This document shows positions 34,816 to 44,482 of a stretch of DNA of 64,000 bases, piece by piece. A program made the position numbers and the translations under genes. The DNA is taken from contig CM018604.1 in the NCBI GenBank assembly GCA_009192285.1, positions 620,001 to 684,000 on the forward strand, given 5' to 3'. Each line of letters begins with the position of its first letter. Positions within the stretch are counted from its first letter, which is position 1. This DNA is from Morchella semilibera (lineage: Eukaryota; Ascomycota; Pezizomycetes; Pezizales; Morchellaceae). The notes below the pieces were generated by a model, which saw nothing but the letters and a program-made list of their open reading frames with translations, had not been told where the DNA came from and made no database searches.

Positions 34816-37643
34816 TCACATCTTGAGCGGCGTCTCTGGAACAATGTTTGCTCCATTATTGGCATGCTTTTTCACCGCTGCAAGCCTTATCTTCTTCTGT
34901 GCATTACTTAGTCTGCCAGAAGAGCCCCTCTTAGTTGGAGTCATTTGCCCATCACCATCAGTAGCCGCAGCTTTGTTGATCAGCTTCCTCGCCTTCTGAA
35001 AGCCACTCCCTATCCCTGGCGCACCCATCGACTTGGGCATCAGTTCCGAATGTCCATTGAGTTTGTGGTAGCTCGCCGGTTGAACATTATTAGACCCGGT
35101 GGAGCCTGTGACCGGAACAGATGGGGGTGGTTTGAGATTGGAGTTCAATTTAAGCATTTCATCCACAGCAACCCCTGTGGTCTCCTCACCCGCCATCGGC
35201 TGTGTAGAGCTCATGGCTCCATTAAAGGGATACCGGTTCTTTGATGCAAGTCTACGGGTCGGCTGCGCATATGTAGACGCCGGGACCCGGTAATTTGGCG
35301 TGTCCCATAACATGTGTGGAACCTGTGATTCCTGAGGCACCATAGTAGACGGGAGCCTTCCAGTCTGTTTCCTAACCCTCGAAGAGTCCATGTAGCTACT
35401 CATTGGAGGAGGCCCCCTCATCCGACGAGGCGGGGTGGGGCGGGGTTAGCAAAGATATCATCAAGACCCGTCAGCCGCGAAATGTCATATCCATCTTCTC
35501 CCACATAGTCCTGGGTTTGGGTAAACATCGTGGGTAGCACACGCGGTGGTGCAGTGCTTGTGAACGACTCTGAATTGTTAGCCTGAGTGGGCATAAATGA
35601 ACACTGTGTCGAACTCTGTGTCGATATGGATGACTGGGGCTGTGCACATGAGGGCGTAGGCTCTGGTGAATCCTGTTGGGTGGCTACACGAAGCAGTGGC
35701 TGCCCACAAGATGGCGGTGGCACTTGTGAAGGGCTTATATCATCCAATGGATGACTAGGCAAATTGGTACCTTTGTATTTACCGGCAGCCGCAGAGCTCT
35801 TTTTCAGTGGACGGGCAGCCGCAGAGCTGTCAACCTCAGCTGATTGATTCTGGTTCATGACACCGCTCATACTATCACTGGTATGTGTCAGTATTATCTG
35901 ATGATACACGTGTTATCTTGAGTTGAGAGGGGATAAATACATCTCTTGTGTCGCATTTTGACTCCGGTTTTTTATTATACCTTTCTTTGCCAGTGCCTTC
36001 TCTTTAGGGGCATTCTCTTTAATAGTCCCAGCTGTCTTGCGAACCGATGCCCTTCTGGGTTTCTCGTGCTCGGGCTTCTTCTTATTCAACGAGCCTTTGG
36101 GTCTTCCAGGTCTCCGTTTCTTTGGAGGCTCGGGCTCGACCTCAACTTCCTCGTTATTAATTACCGCCTTTTTACCTGTGGCATCAGAAGCATTGGTGCG
36201 TTGAGACTCCATATGAGCTGTCTGTGTACGAGTGGCGTTATTGCTCTCGACCTCTTTGTCTTTAGTCACAGAAGAATCAAAGCTAACTCTTCTAGTGGTA
36301 GGTATTGATGGAACATCTAGGACCGGTACTAGTGATTGTGGTTGTGGTAGTGGCCTTGAGTATAAACTAGCATCATCATCGTCGTCACGGTAGTCAGCAT
36401 CAGAATGCTCCCACATGGCGGGGGCCTCGTTACTCTCCTTGACTTTGGTCAGGAACTGGTGATATCGCTTTTCATCATCCAATAGTAGCTGCTGATTTCC
36501 CTGACCTGGGAAGCGGTACCATACATCTTTTCCATTCCATCTCTTACGGAACTCTTCATAGTTGAGTGAGAATTGGTAATAGACGTGCTTTTTGTTCACC
36601 AGTACGGAGTAAGTCTCAGGCGTCTTGGGGCCGTGGGGGTTAGTAGCAGACGGTTTTGGGGGTGGCACTTGTTTTGTTGGTATGTTCAGGGGGTGTACAA
36701 GATGATGTGCCGAAGTATCATCTACATGGGGAGCACCAATAGTCATAACATTGACTGGAACTCGACCATCGTTTGTGGTCCTGTCCTGGCCCGTTGGCTT
36801 CTTGCGTGGTGGCTTGCGGAGTGTGGTTGCTGCTGTTGTTGTAGCCTGTTGAGGGACAATAGGTGCAGGAACAGATGCCCTCGGTGCTGGTCTTGCTGTG
36901 GCAGGGGCAGGAGCAGACGCTTCTCCTGGCTCCTTTGTCTCTATATGGACAGAAGGCACACTCTTGCTGGTTGTAGTAATAGCACCCTGCGATGTTGTCC
37001 TTCGTCTGCCAACATAATGGCCAGTGGTGGGAGGTCTTCCCTTCCTAACGGTACCACCGGCTAGGTTAATGTCCATGTTTTTTTTCCTATTCTTATTTCT
37101 CCGTTTATTATTGGTTAAGGAGATTATAATTGCAAGACAAACACTGTCACTATAGTTGTACTCGGCAAGAGCACTTTTCACTTTGTCGATGAGTATTTGG
37201 CGAGTGGCTTTAGTCTTCACCGATTTCCATGCTGATCCGATTATGAATTGTACAGGTTTTGCTGAAAGTGCATCAGCGGCCATCTTCCTTCGTTTGTTGT
37301 ATTCTTCATGGTCTTCCTTGTAGGAACGGAAGCCCATTTGTTCTATCAACGGAGCTTTATTAGCAGTATCGAGGAGGTCCTCAATAGCCTGCTCACTGGG
37401 GAGAGTAAACTCTCCAATTGCTGACCCCTCACTGTCACTTCCGCTTGTGTCTTCGACAAGCATCTCGCCAAATGACTTGCTTTTCTGTTGCCGCTGCCTC
37501 GGCTGCTCCTGTTGCTCTCTCGGCTGCTTATGCCGCTCTTTCTCTTCTTTCTGCTTCTTGAACTCCTTCCATAGCTCGAACTCCTCCATTTCCTCCACTG
37601 TGATCGGAGTTATAGGCACTGTAAAGTCCGCCATACTCTGCAT
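34816..37643 (-). pseudogene. Accessory (AT-hook-like, TnpA-analogue candidate) gene of element B, probably one frameshift
   Basis: Homologue of the element A accessory gene. Exon 1 (37643-35941) encodes a charged start (MADFTVPITPITVEEMEEF) and the shared domain: LLDTANKAPLIEQMGF, SAWKSVKTKATRQILI, LAIIISLTNNKRRNKNRKKN. After KGRPP comes a long low-complexity linker, then the second shared block EEFRKRW...DVWYRFPGQ and an AT-hook (RRPGRPKGS). A 69-nt intron (35940-35872, GTATTT...GATAG with TACTGAC branch) leads to a Ser/Pro/Gln-rich part. At about 35418-35440 the frame changes within a C-rich run (CCCCGCCCCACCCCGCC on the minus strand). The last 200 residues are open in another frame to 34816, ending NIVPETPLKM. 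The break may be real or a sequencing slip. Start is either of two in-frame ATGs (37643, 37634). DNA binding is inferred from the AT-hooks and the pairing with the repeat arrays. Confidence 0.75.
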
Positions 37644-37709
37644 CTATACCATCATGTCCATCAGTATATAATCATCTACAATTTACATCTAGCTGCCTTG
37701 ATGCTCACC

Positions 37710-38343
37710 TGTCCCGGCGTCTTGGCATTTGTCCCGACAGTTCGGTAGGCGATGTACGGTTGTGGTTGTTAGGGAAATGTTAAGCGATAGCGGGGAGTGC
37801 GAGGTGGAGGCTGTCGTCATTAGATTCTGGGAGGTTCGATGGCGTGATGGATTGGTAATGTAGAATAGCGGAGATGGTGGGGAGGATTACGGGGTGTGGT
37901 AGTAACAGGTTTCTATGAGATTCTATGAGCGGAGGTGTGAGTCATATTGGACTAGTGGAGGAGGTGTGTTAAATAGTCGAGATAGATGTTTTCCTTAGTT
38001 CTTTCTTTCTTTCCTCTTTGTCTCGTCTTCCTGTTACCTCGGTACATGGGAATCTACTCCTATTTCTAAAGCCATAGCCTCTCGTACCAAAGACTCGCTC
38101 CTCTGACAAGAGGAAACCCATAGTACCTCTCACCGTTCCCGTTGAGGTCCCTTCGGTCCTCACTCTCCCTGTTCTGTGCTCTTGTGCCCTTGCTCTTGCC
38201 TTTGTCTTCGCCGGTGCCTGAGCTTGTGCCTGCCCGGCGTTGTCCCTGTCTTCATCGGCCCCCTCGTCGAGTACACTGTGCTCCTCGAGTTCCTCTGCGT
38301 CATCATTGTCATCTTCTTCTTTGCGCCGGGTTACTCCGTCACA
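37710..38343 (+). repeat. 5' LTR of chromovirus copy 1
   Basis: 634 bp. TATA-like TTAAATAG at 37969-37976. The presumed transcript start is near 38020, about 45 bp downstream, as marked by the self-priming match GTCTCGTCTT (38020-38029). Confidence 0.92.
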
Positions 38344-38345
38344 CT

Positions 38346-38355
38346 AAGACGAGAC
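38346..38355 (+). other. Self-priming primer-binding site, chromovirus copy 1
   Basis: AAGACGAGAC, two bases (CT) after the 5' LTR, is the exact complement of GTCTCGTCTT (38020-38029) in the LTR at the expected mRNA 5' end. I saw no match to a tRNA 3' end. This is the Tf1-type arrangement, in which the mRNA's own first bases prime minus-strand DNA. Confidence 0.7.
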
Positions 38356-38404
38356 CATCCTTACTCGACTAGCACAGTCCGAGTTTCTCGCACCATAGTT
38401 CACC

Positions 38405-39785
38405 ATGACCGCCCCTGCTACCAATGCATTTGATTATCAAAAGCTCCATACGGATCTCGAAGGGTTCTTTGTCGCTCACCCTGAAGTGGACCCCGCCGCA
38501 ACGGAAGAAGCAAAGCAAGCGTATGCCCTCCTCCAAAGAGCGCACGGAGGGGTCCAGCAATATGCGGTCGACATCACCACCCATCACTCCGAAACCGAAC
38601 AAGGCCGGGCCGAGTTCCGCAAAGAAATCCAGGGACTACGGGCTAAGATCAAGAAGCTGCAAGAAGGAGTCAAAGGAGGTTTAGAGGAGCTCCACGACGA
38701 CTTAACCGAGCCATCCAAATCCGAGAAGCTACCCGACCCGGAGAAATACCGGGGCGATCGCAAGACTCTCAGGACCTTCCAGAGACAACTTCAGATTAAG
38801 CTCACGGCTAATTTGGATCGCTTTCCTACCGTGGCTCAACAACTCGCGTATTCTATTTCTCGACTGGAAGGACCGGCGGCGGATCAATTTTTAGTTTATA
38901 TTACAGATGAAGGAATTGCTCTCGACTCCATGGCGGAGTTTTTTGAAATTTTGGATAATGCTTTTGGGGATCCAGACCGCGCCGCCACTGCTGCTCGAAA
39001 TCTGAGGGAGATTAGGCAGCGCCAACGCGCCTTTTCTGAGTACTTTGCAGAGTTTCAGCGATATGCTGCCGACTCTGAGTTTAACGAAGCGGCTAAGATT
39101 GAATGTTTGTTGGAAGGACTTAACCAGGACCTAATGGCCCTGATGATTCAGAATGAAACACCAGTTACGATTAAGGACTGCGGGCTGCTTCTTCAACGTC
39201 TTGATAATAAGCAACGGGCGCTTCAGGCCAGGATGGGGAGATTTCGTTTTCAGATTCCAAGTGCTCCTGCTCCGCGTCCCTTTGCTCCTCGTCCCCCCGT
39301 TGCACCAGCAACATCCCCAGTCGTACGAGGACCACCCCAACCACCACCGAAGAATGCTGCGCCAGCGGCCCACCCTTCCTATACTCCTGGGGGCATCAGC
39401 AAGACTTCATTTGTCTCCTAATGTCTCCTGAGCCTCAGGAGACTCAAAAAATATCCTGGAGTCTCAGGAGACTCTCAAGAGACCTGGGAGACTGTTGGGA
39501 GACTCCAGTCACAAGTTGAGTTTGCTGATGGGAGCTGTTCCTATGGATTTGTCTAATAGTTACCGTCGCCCGGATCCCAGAGAAAGGGAGGCACGTCGTG
39601 TGGAGAATCGTTGCTATTACTGCGGGGGGGTTGGACATTTGGTCAGAGACTGTAAGCTTTCGCCCTCGGGAAGGGCAGCACCTAGGATGAGGGGAGCGTT
39701 GTTGGAAGCAAGAAAGGAAAAGAAGGAAAAGGAAGAGGAGGTATTGTCGGATGAGGAGGAGTTAAAAGATTCGTCCCTGGCCTAG
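38405..39785 (+). pseudogene. Gag of chromovirus copy 1, interrupted by a MITE
   Basis: Starts ATG at 38405 (MTAPATNAFDYQKLHTDLEG). A coiled-coil-rich matrix/capsid region is followed by the retrotransposon gag block (FQRQLQIKLTANLDRF, FSEYFAEFQRYA, LLEGLNQDLMALM). The MITE at 39394-39530 plus a 2-bp duplication shifts the frame, so translation stops at 39421. Past the insertion the original frame continues with PMDLSNSYRRPDPRER, a CCHC zinc knuckle (CYYCGGVGHLVRDC) and an acidic end at DSSLA (39785). The break removes the nucleic-acid-binding end from the product. Confidence 0.88.
39394..39530 (+). mobile_element. 137-bp MITE, copy 2
   Basis: CATCAGCAAGACT...AGTTTGCTGATG inserted in Gag with GG/GG target duplication. 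The uninterrupted site can be read in chromovirus copy 2 (near 55040). Confidence 0.93.
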
Positions 39786-42700
39786 GCGGCATAGCCCAGG
39801 GACCTCCAAAGGTTTTCTCTCAGGTGTCTATTTCAACGTTTTCAGTATCAGAAGGGGAGATGGATGGGAATCAATTGATTGTAGTGTGTTCTATTTCACA
39901 AAATAAAAAATCCATGGTACCTACTTATGCCTTGATTGATACTGGAGCGTCGGGATATGCATTTATTGATGAAGACTTTGTGCGCCGCCATGAATTAAAG
40001 ATGAAAAATTTACGGACTGAGAGGGAGATTGATGTGATTGATGGAAGGCCTATTGAGTCTGGGAAGGTGACCAAGAAGGTGACGTTGGAATTGGAAATTA
40101 ATGGACATGTGGAGGAGTGTCCTTTCTTTGTTACAAAGTTGGGACATTACCCGATTGTGATGGGAATCCCTTGGCTGAGGAAGCATGGAGTTTTGATTGA
40201 TAGTGGAAGGAATGAGCTTCGCTTCCAGTCATCAGTGTGTCTTGAATATTGCATAGCCAACCACAAACCTATTGTTGCTCGAGGAATTTCAACTTCACCA
40301 CCCGAAAGGCCTGTTACAAATATTTCGGCAATTACTCCTCGATCGTTTAAGAAACTTTCGCAAGACCCTACTGTGCAAATTTATTCGACTACCCTCTATG
40401 CTATCAACAAAGTATTGGAGATGCCTGCCAACCCTGATGGAATGATTCCAATTGATTATCAGCGGTTCCGACAGCTGTTCGATGAGACCAATGCTTCTAG
40501 ACTACCACCACATCGTCCCTATGACCATGAGATCAAACTTCAGGAAGGAACAGTACCACCCTTTGGTCCCATGTATAGTATGTCACGGGAAGAGTTGAAG
40601 GCGTTGAGGGACTATTTGGCCGATAATTTGCAGAAAGGATTTCTTAGATCTAGTAATTCTCCAGCCGGCGCCCCGGTGCTATTTGTTAAAAAGGCCGATG
40701 GTTCCTTACGCTTGTGTGTCGATTATCGAAAGCTAAATGCTATTACGGTTAAGGATCGATACCCTCTTCCCCTTACACCAGAGACGATGGCCAACTTAGC
40801 CCGTGCTAATTATTTTACCAAGCTGGACCTACGATGGGGATATAATCAGATTAGGATTAAAGAAGGGGACGAGTGGAAAACGGCTTTTCGAACACGCTAT
40901 GGACATTGGGAATATTTGGTGATGCCTTTTGGTCTAACGAATGCTCCTGCTACCTTTCAACGTTGGATTAACGATATTCTTCGCCCCTTTCTGGATCGTT
41001 GCGCTACTGCTTATCTGGATGATATTCTTATTTATTCGGAAACCTTGGAACAACACCAACAGGATGTGCAACAAGTACTGGAAGCCTTGGAAGCTAATGA
41101 GGTCCATTTAAAACCAGAGAAATGCGAATTCAGCGTACAAGAGACAAAATATTTGGGCATGATCTTGACCCCTGGAGGAATGAAGATGGATCCTGCTAAG
41201 GTACAGACAATTGTGGACTGGGAACATCAGCAAGACTTCATTTGTCTCCTGATGTCTCCTGAGCCTCAGGAGACTCAAAAAATATCCAGGAGTCTCAGGA
41301 GACTCTCAGGAGACCTGGGAGACTGTTGGGAGACTCCAGTCACAAGTTGAGTTTGCTGATGAAGCGCCCAAGACAGTGAAGGAGGTTCAGGAATTTCTTG
41401 GGTTTGCCAATTTCTATCGACGCTTTATCTATGCTTATTCCCGAGTGGCTCGGCCATTGACTACTCTGACAAAAAAGCATGTACGGTTTGAGTGGACCCA
41501 AAAAGTTGAACAAGCCTTTCAGAAACTCAAGACTGCTTTTACCACCGCTCCCATATTGATGCACCCTGATCCCGAGAAAGAATTTATTGTGGAAACCGAT
41601 GCGTCAGATTATGTGTCGGCAGGGATATTATCACAACGAGATGATGAAGGAGTTCTGCACCCGGTCGCCTTTTTCTCCAAGACACACTCGCCAGCAGAAT
41701 GCAATTACGAAATTTATGATAAGGAGTTGTTAGCCATTATTCGTTGCTTCGAGGAATGGAGACCTCATTTGGAGACAGCTCAATTTCAAGTCAAAGTACT
41801 TACAGATCATCGCAATCTTGAGTACTTTATGTCGACTAAATTGCTGAATAGACGTCAAACCCGTTGGGCGGAGTTTTTGTCTCGGTTTAATTTTGTTATT
41901 CAATATAGGCCCGGGAAGCAGGGAAGGAAGGTTGATATTCTAACCAGGAGGCCTAAGGATTTACCAAAGGAAGGGGATGAGAGATTGGAACAACAAAGTC
42001 GAGTGGTTTTAAAGAGGGAGAATTTAGATGCAAAGATAAGTTTGTTAGCGGGCTCTTTGTCAAATGAACCCGCTGAAGGATCGTTTCCCGTACTTGATTT
42101 GTTTAACAAAGCTTACCAGAGTGATAGCTTTCCAAACAAAATTCTATCCATGCTTCGAAATGGCGTTCAACAATCGAAAGAGATCTCGTTGGCTGAGTGC
42201 AAGGAGAGCGAGGAGGGGCTATTGCTTTACCGGAATACTCTTTATGTCCCTGATTTTGATGAACTTAAGCTATACCTGCTACGGGAGTATCATGATAAAC
42301 CCTCTGCTGGACATCCTGGACGATCAAAGACTTTGGAACTTCTCAGCCGGGAATATTATTGGCCGACCATGCGGAAATATACAGACCGCTATGTCCAGAA
42401 TTGCCATACCTGTCGGCGAAGCAAGACGAACCATAATCCTCTACAAGGAGTTCTGCGTCCCCTATCGGTGCCCAAAGGACCCTGGACGGATGTCACGATG
42501 GATTTTGTAACGGGACTTCCGGAGAGTCATGGATTTAATGCCATTCTAGTAGTGGTGGATCGGCTGACAAAGATGAAGCATTTGATTCCTACGACGGAGA
42601 ATGTTAACGCCAGGGATCTGTCTCGTCTATACCTGGAACAGGTATGGAAGTTACATGGGCTACCAGAGACTATTGTTTCCGATCGAGGGACACAGTTTAC

Positions 42701-43559
42701 TGCTGAATTTTGGAGAGTTCTCTGTGAACGGCTGGAAATTGCCCCTCGTTATTCCACAGCATTTCATCCTCAGACCGATGGACAAACAGAAAGGACCAAT
42801 GCGATTATGGAACAGTACCTCCGAAGTTATGTATCATATCAACAGGATAACTGGGTGGATTTTTTACCTCTGGCTGAATTTGCTACCAATAATCACATTT
42901 CCGAAACTACTAATATGTCCCCCTTTCAGGCTAACTATGGGAGACACCCGAGGATGACATTCGGACCTTTACAGCACGGACAGACGGTAAACGAGGACCA
43001 GGCTAACGGGTTGGCACGGGAGATGTCCCAGGTGTTTGATTTCCTGAAAAGTGAAATGTTCAGGGCGCAGAAGATACAGGAGGAGATGGCCAACTTACAC
43101 CGGACTCCGGCACCCCGATATGCGGTTGGCGATTTTGTCTGGCTCTCGACTCGAAATATTGAGACAAAACGACCCTCGAAAAAACTTGACTGGAAACAAA
43201 TTGGTCCCTACCCGGTCAAACGAATTGTGAGCCCTTATGCCTACGAGGTGGAGTTACCTGCCTCTATGAAAATACATCCGGTATTTCATGTTTCGTTATT
43301 ATCGCCGATAGTTGGAGATCCTGTTCCCGGACAAATTGTTGAACCACCCACACCGGTGGAAGTTGAAGGAGAGACTGAATGGGAAGTAGCGGAGATATTG
43401 GATTCGCGGAAGAGAGGGCGAAGGGTGGAGTACTTGGTTAGATATGTTGGATATGAAGAACCATCCTGGCAACCTTCGGGTGATTTGGAGCATAGTCCTG
43501 ATATTAGGAAAGTATTCCACGACCAATATCCTTCGAAACCTCGGCCTATCAGGAGCTAG
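39755..43559 (+). pseudogene. Pol of chromovirus copy 1, interrupted by a MITE
   Basis: Open in the -1 frame relative to Gag from about 39755, overlapping the end of Gag by about 30 nt. That suggests -1 frameshifting or another recoding step; I see no canonical slippery heptamer. Domains in order: aspartic protease (LIDTGASGYAF), reverse transcriptase (VDYRKLNAITVKDRYPLPL, MPFGLTNAPATFQ, YLDDILIYS), RNase H (VETDASDYVSAG), integrase HHCC zinc motif (ending CHTCRRSKTNH) and integrase catalytic core (VTMDFVTGLP, VSDRGTQF). A C-terminal chromodomain follows (EWEVAEILDSRKR...YLVRYVGYEEPSWQP). The MITE at 41225-41361 splits it after the RT thumb, leaving a separate open stretch 41376-43559. The chromodomain places it among chromoviruses. 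Confidence 0.9.
41225..41361 (+). mobile_element. 137-bp MITE, copy 3
   Basis: Same length and ends as copy 2, inserted in Pol with AA/AA target duplication. The empty site is visible in chromovirus copy 2 (near 53345). Confidence 0.93.
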
Positions 43560-43580
43560 GCCCTTGGAGGGGACCTGATC

Positions 43581-44214
43581 TGTCCCGGCGTCTTGGCATT
43601 TGTCCCGACAGTTCGGTAGGCGATGTACGGTTGTGGTTGTTAGGGAAATGTTAAGCGAGAGCGGGGAGTGCGAGGTGGAGGCTGTCGTCATTAGATTCTG
43701 GGAGGTTCGATGGCGTGATGGATTGGTAATGTAGAATAGCGGAGATGGTGGGGAGGATTACGGGGTGTGGTAGTAACAGGTTTCTATGAGATTCTATGAG
43801 CGGAGGTGTGAGTCATATTGGACTAGTGGAGGAGGTGTGTTAAATAGTCGAGATAGATGTTTTCCTTAGTTCTTTCTTTCTTTCCTCTTTGTCTCGTCTT
43901 CCTGTTACCTCGGTACATAGGAATCTACTCCTATTTCTAAAGCCATAGCCTCTCGTACCAAAGACTCGCTCCTCTGACAAGAGGAAACCCATAGTACCTC
44001 TCACCGTTCCCGTTGAGGTCCCTTCGGTCCTCACTCTCCCTGTTCTGTGCTCTTGTGCCCTTGCTCTTGCCTTTGTCTTCGCCGGTGCCTGAGCTTGTGC
44101 CTGCCCGGCGTTGTCCCTGTCTTCATCGGCTCCCTCGTCGAGTACACTGTGCTCCTCGAGTTCCTCTGCGTCATCATTGTCATCTTCTTCTTTGCGCCGG
44201 GTTACTCCGTCACA
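43581..44214 (+). repeat. 3' LTR of chromovirus copy 1
   Basis: Same length as the 5' LTR; differences include T/G near 43658, G/A near 43919 and C/T near 44131. It is preceded by a purine-rich TTGGAGGGGA that may be the polypurine tract. Confidence 0.92.
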
Positions 44215-44482
44215 TCACCTTTGTCTCGATAAACAGTCTGGTGTAATGGAAAAAAAGAACAGATAGATGTTTCTACGACAAGAGAAGATGGGGAAGGATA
44301 GGTTTACTATGTGTAGATGTTGTTATATACCCCCACCCACCTCGGTGGTTCATCCGTAGATGTCAATCTGGCTTTTCATCTATGATCTCATATCACGCCA
44401 ACCTACCCCACCATCAACGTGTCACCTACCATACATATTCACTTCATACTTATAAAAAACTTTAAACATATCAATCACGATT

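Larger units (their letters stand above)
37710..44214 (+). mobile_element. Chromovirus (Ty3/gypsy LTR retrotransposon), copy 1
   Basis: LTRs 37710-38343 and 43581-44214 (634 bp each, TGTCCC...GTCACA). At least three differences are visible between them. Target duplication TCACC on both sides. Gag and Pol are open except for two 137-bp MITE insertions (39394-39530, 41225-41361). The insertion sits in the divergent promoter of element B, with its 3' LTR upstream of and reading toward the transposase. Confidence 0.95.

Noticed and set aside
37969-38372. Open frames inside the LTRs, in both copies of the chromovirus
   Set aside because: They fall in LTR U3/R/U5, recur only because the LTR is repeated, and have no coding signature.
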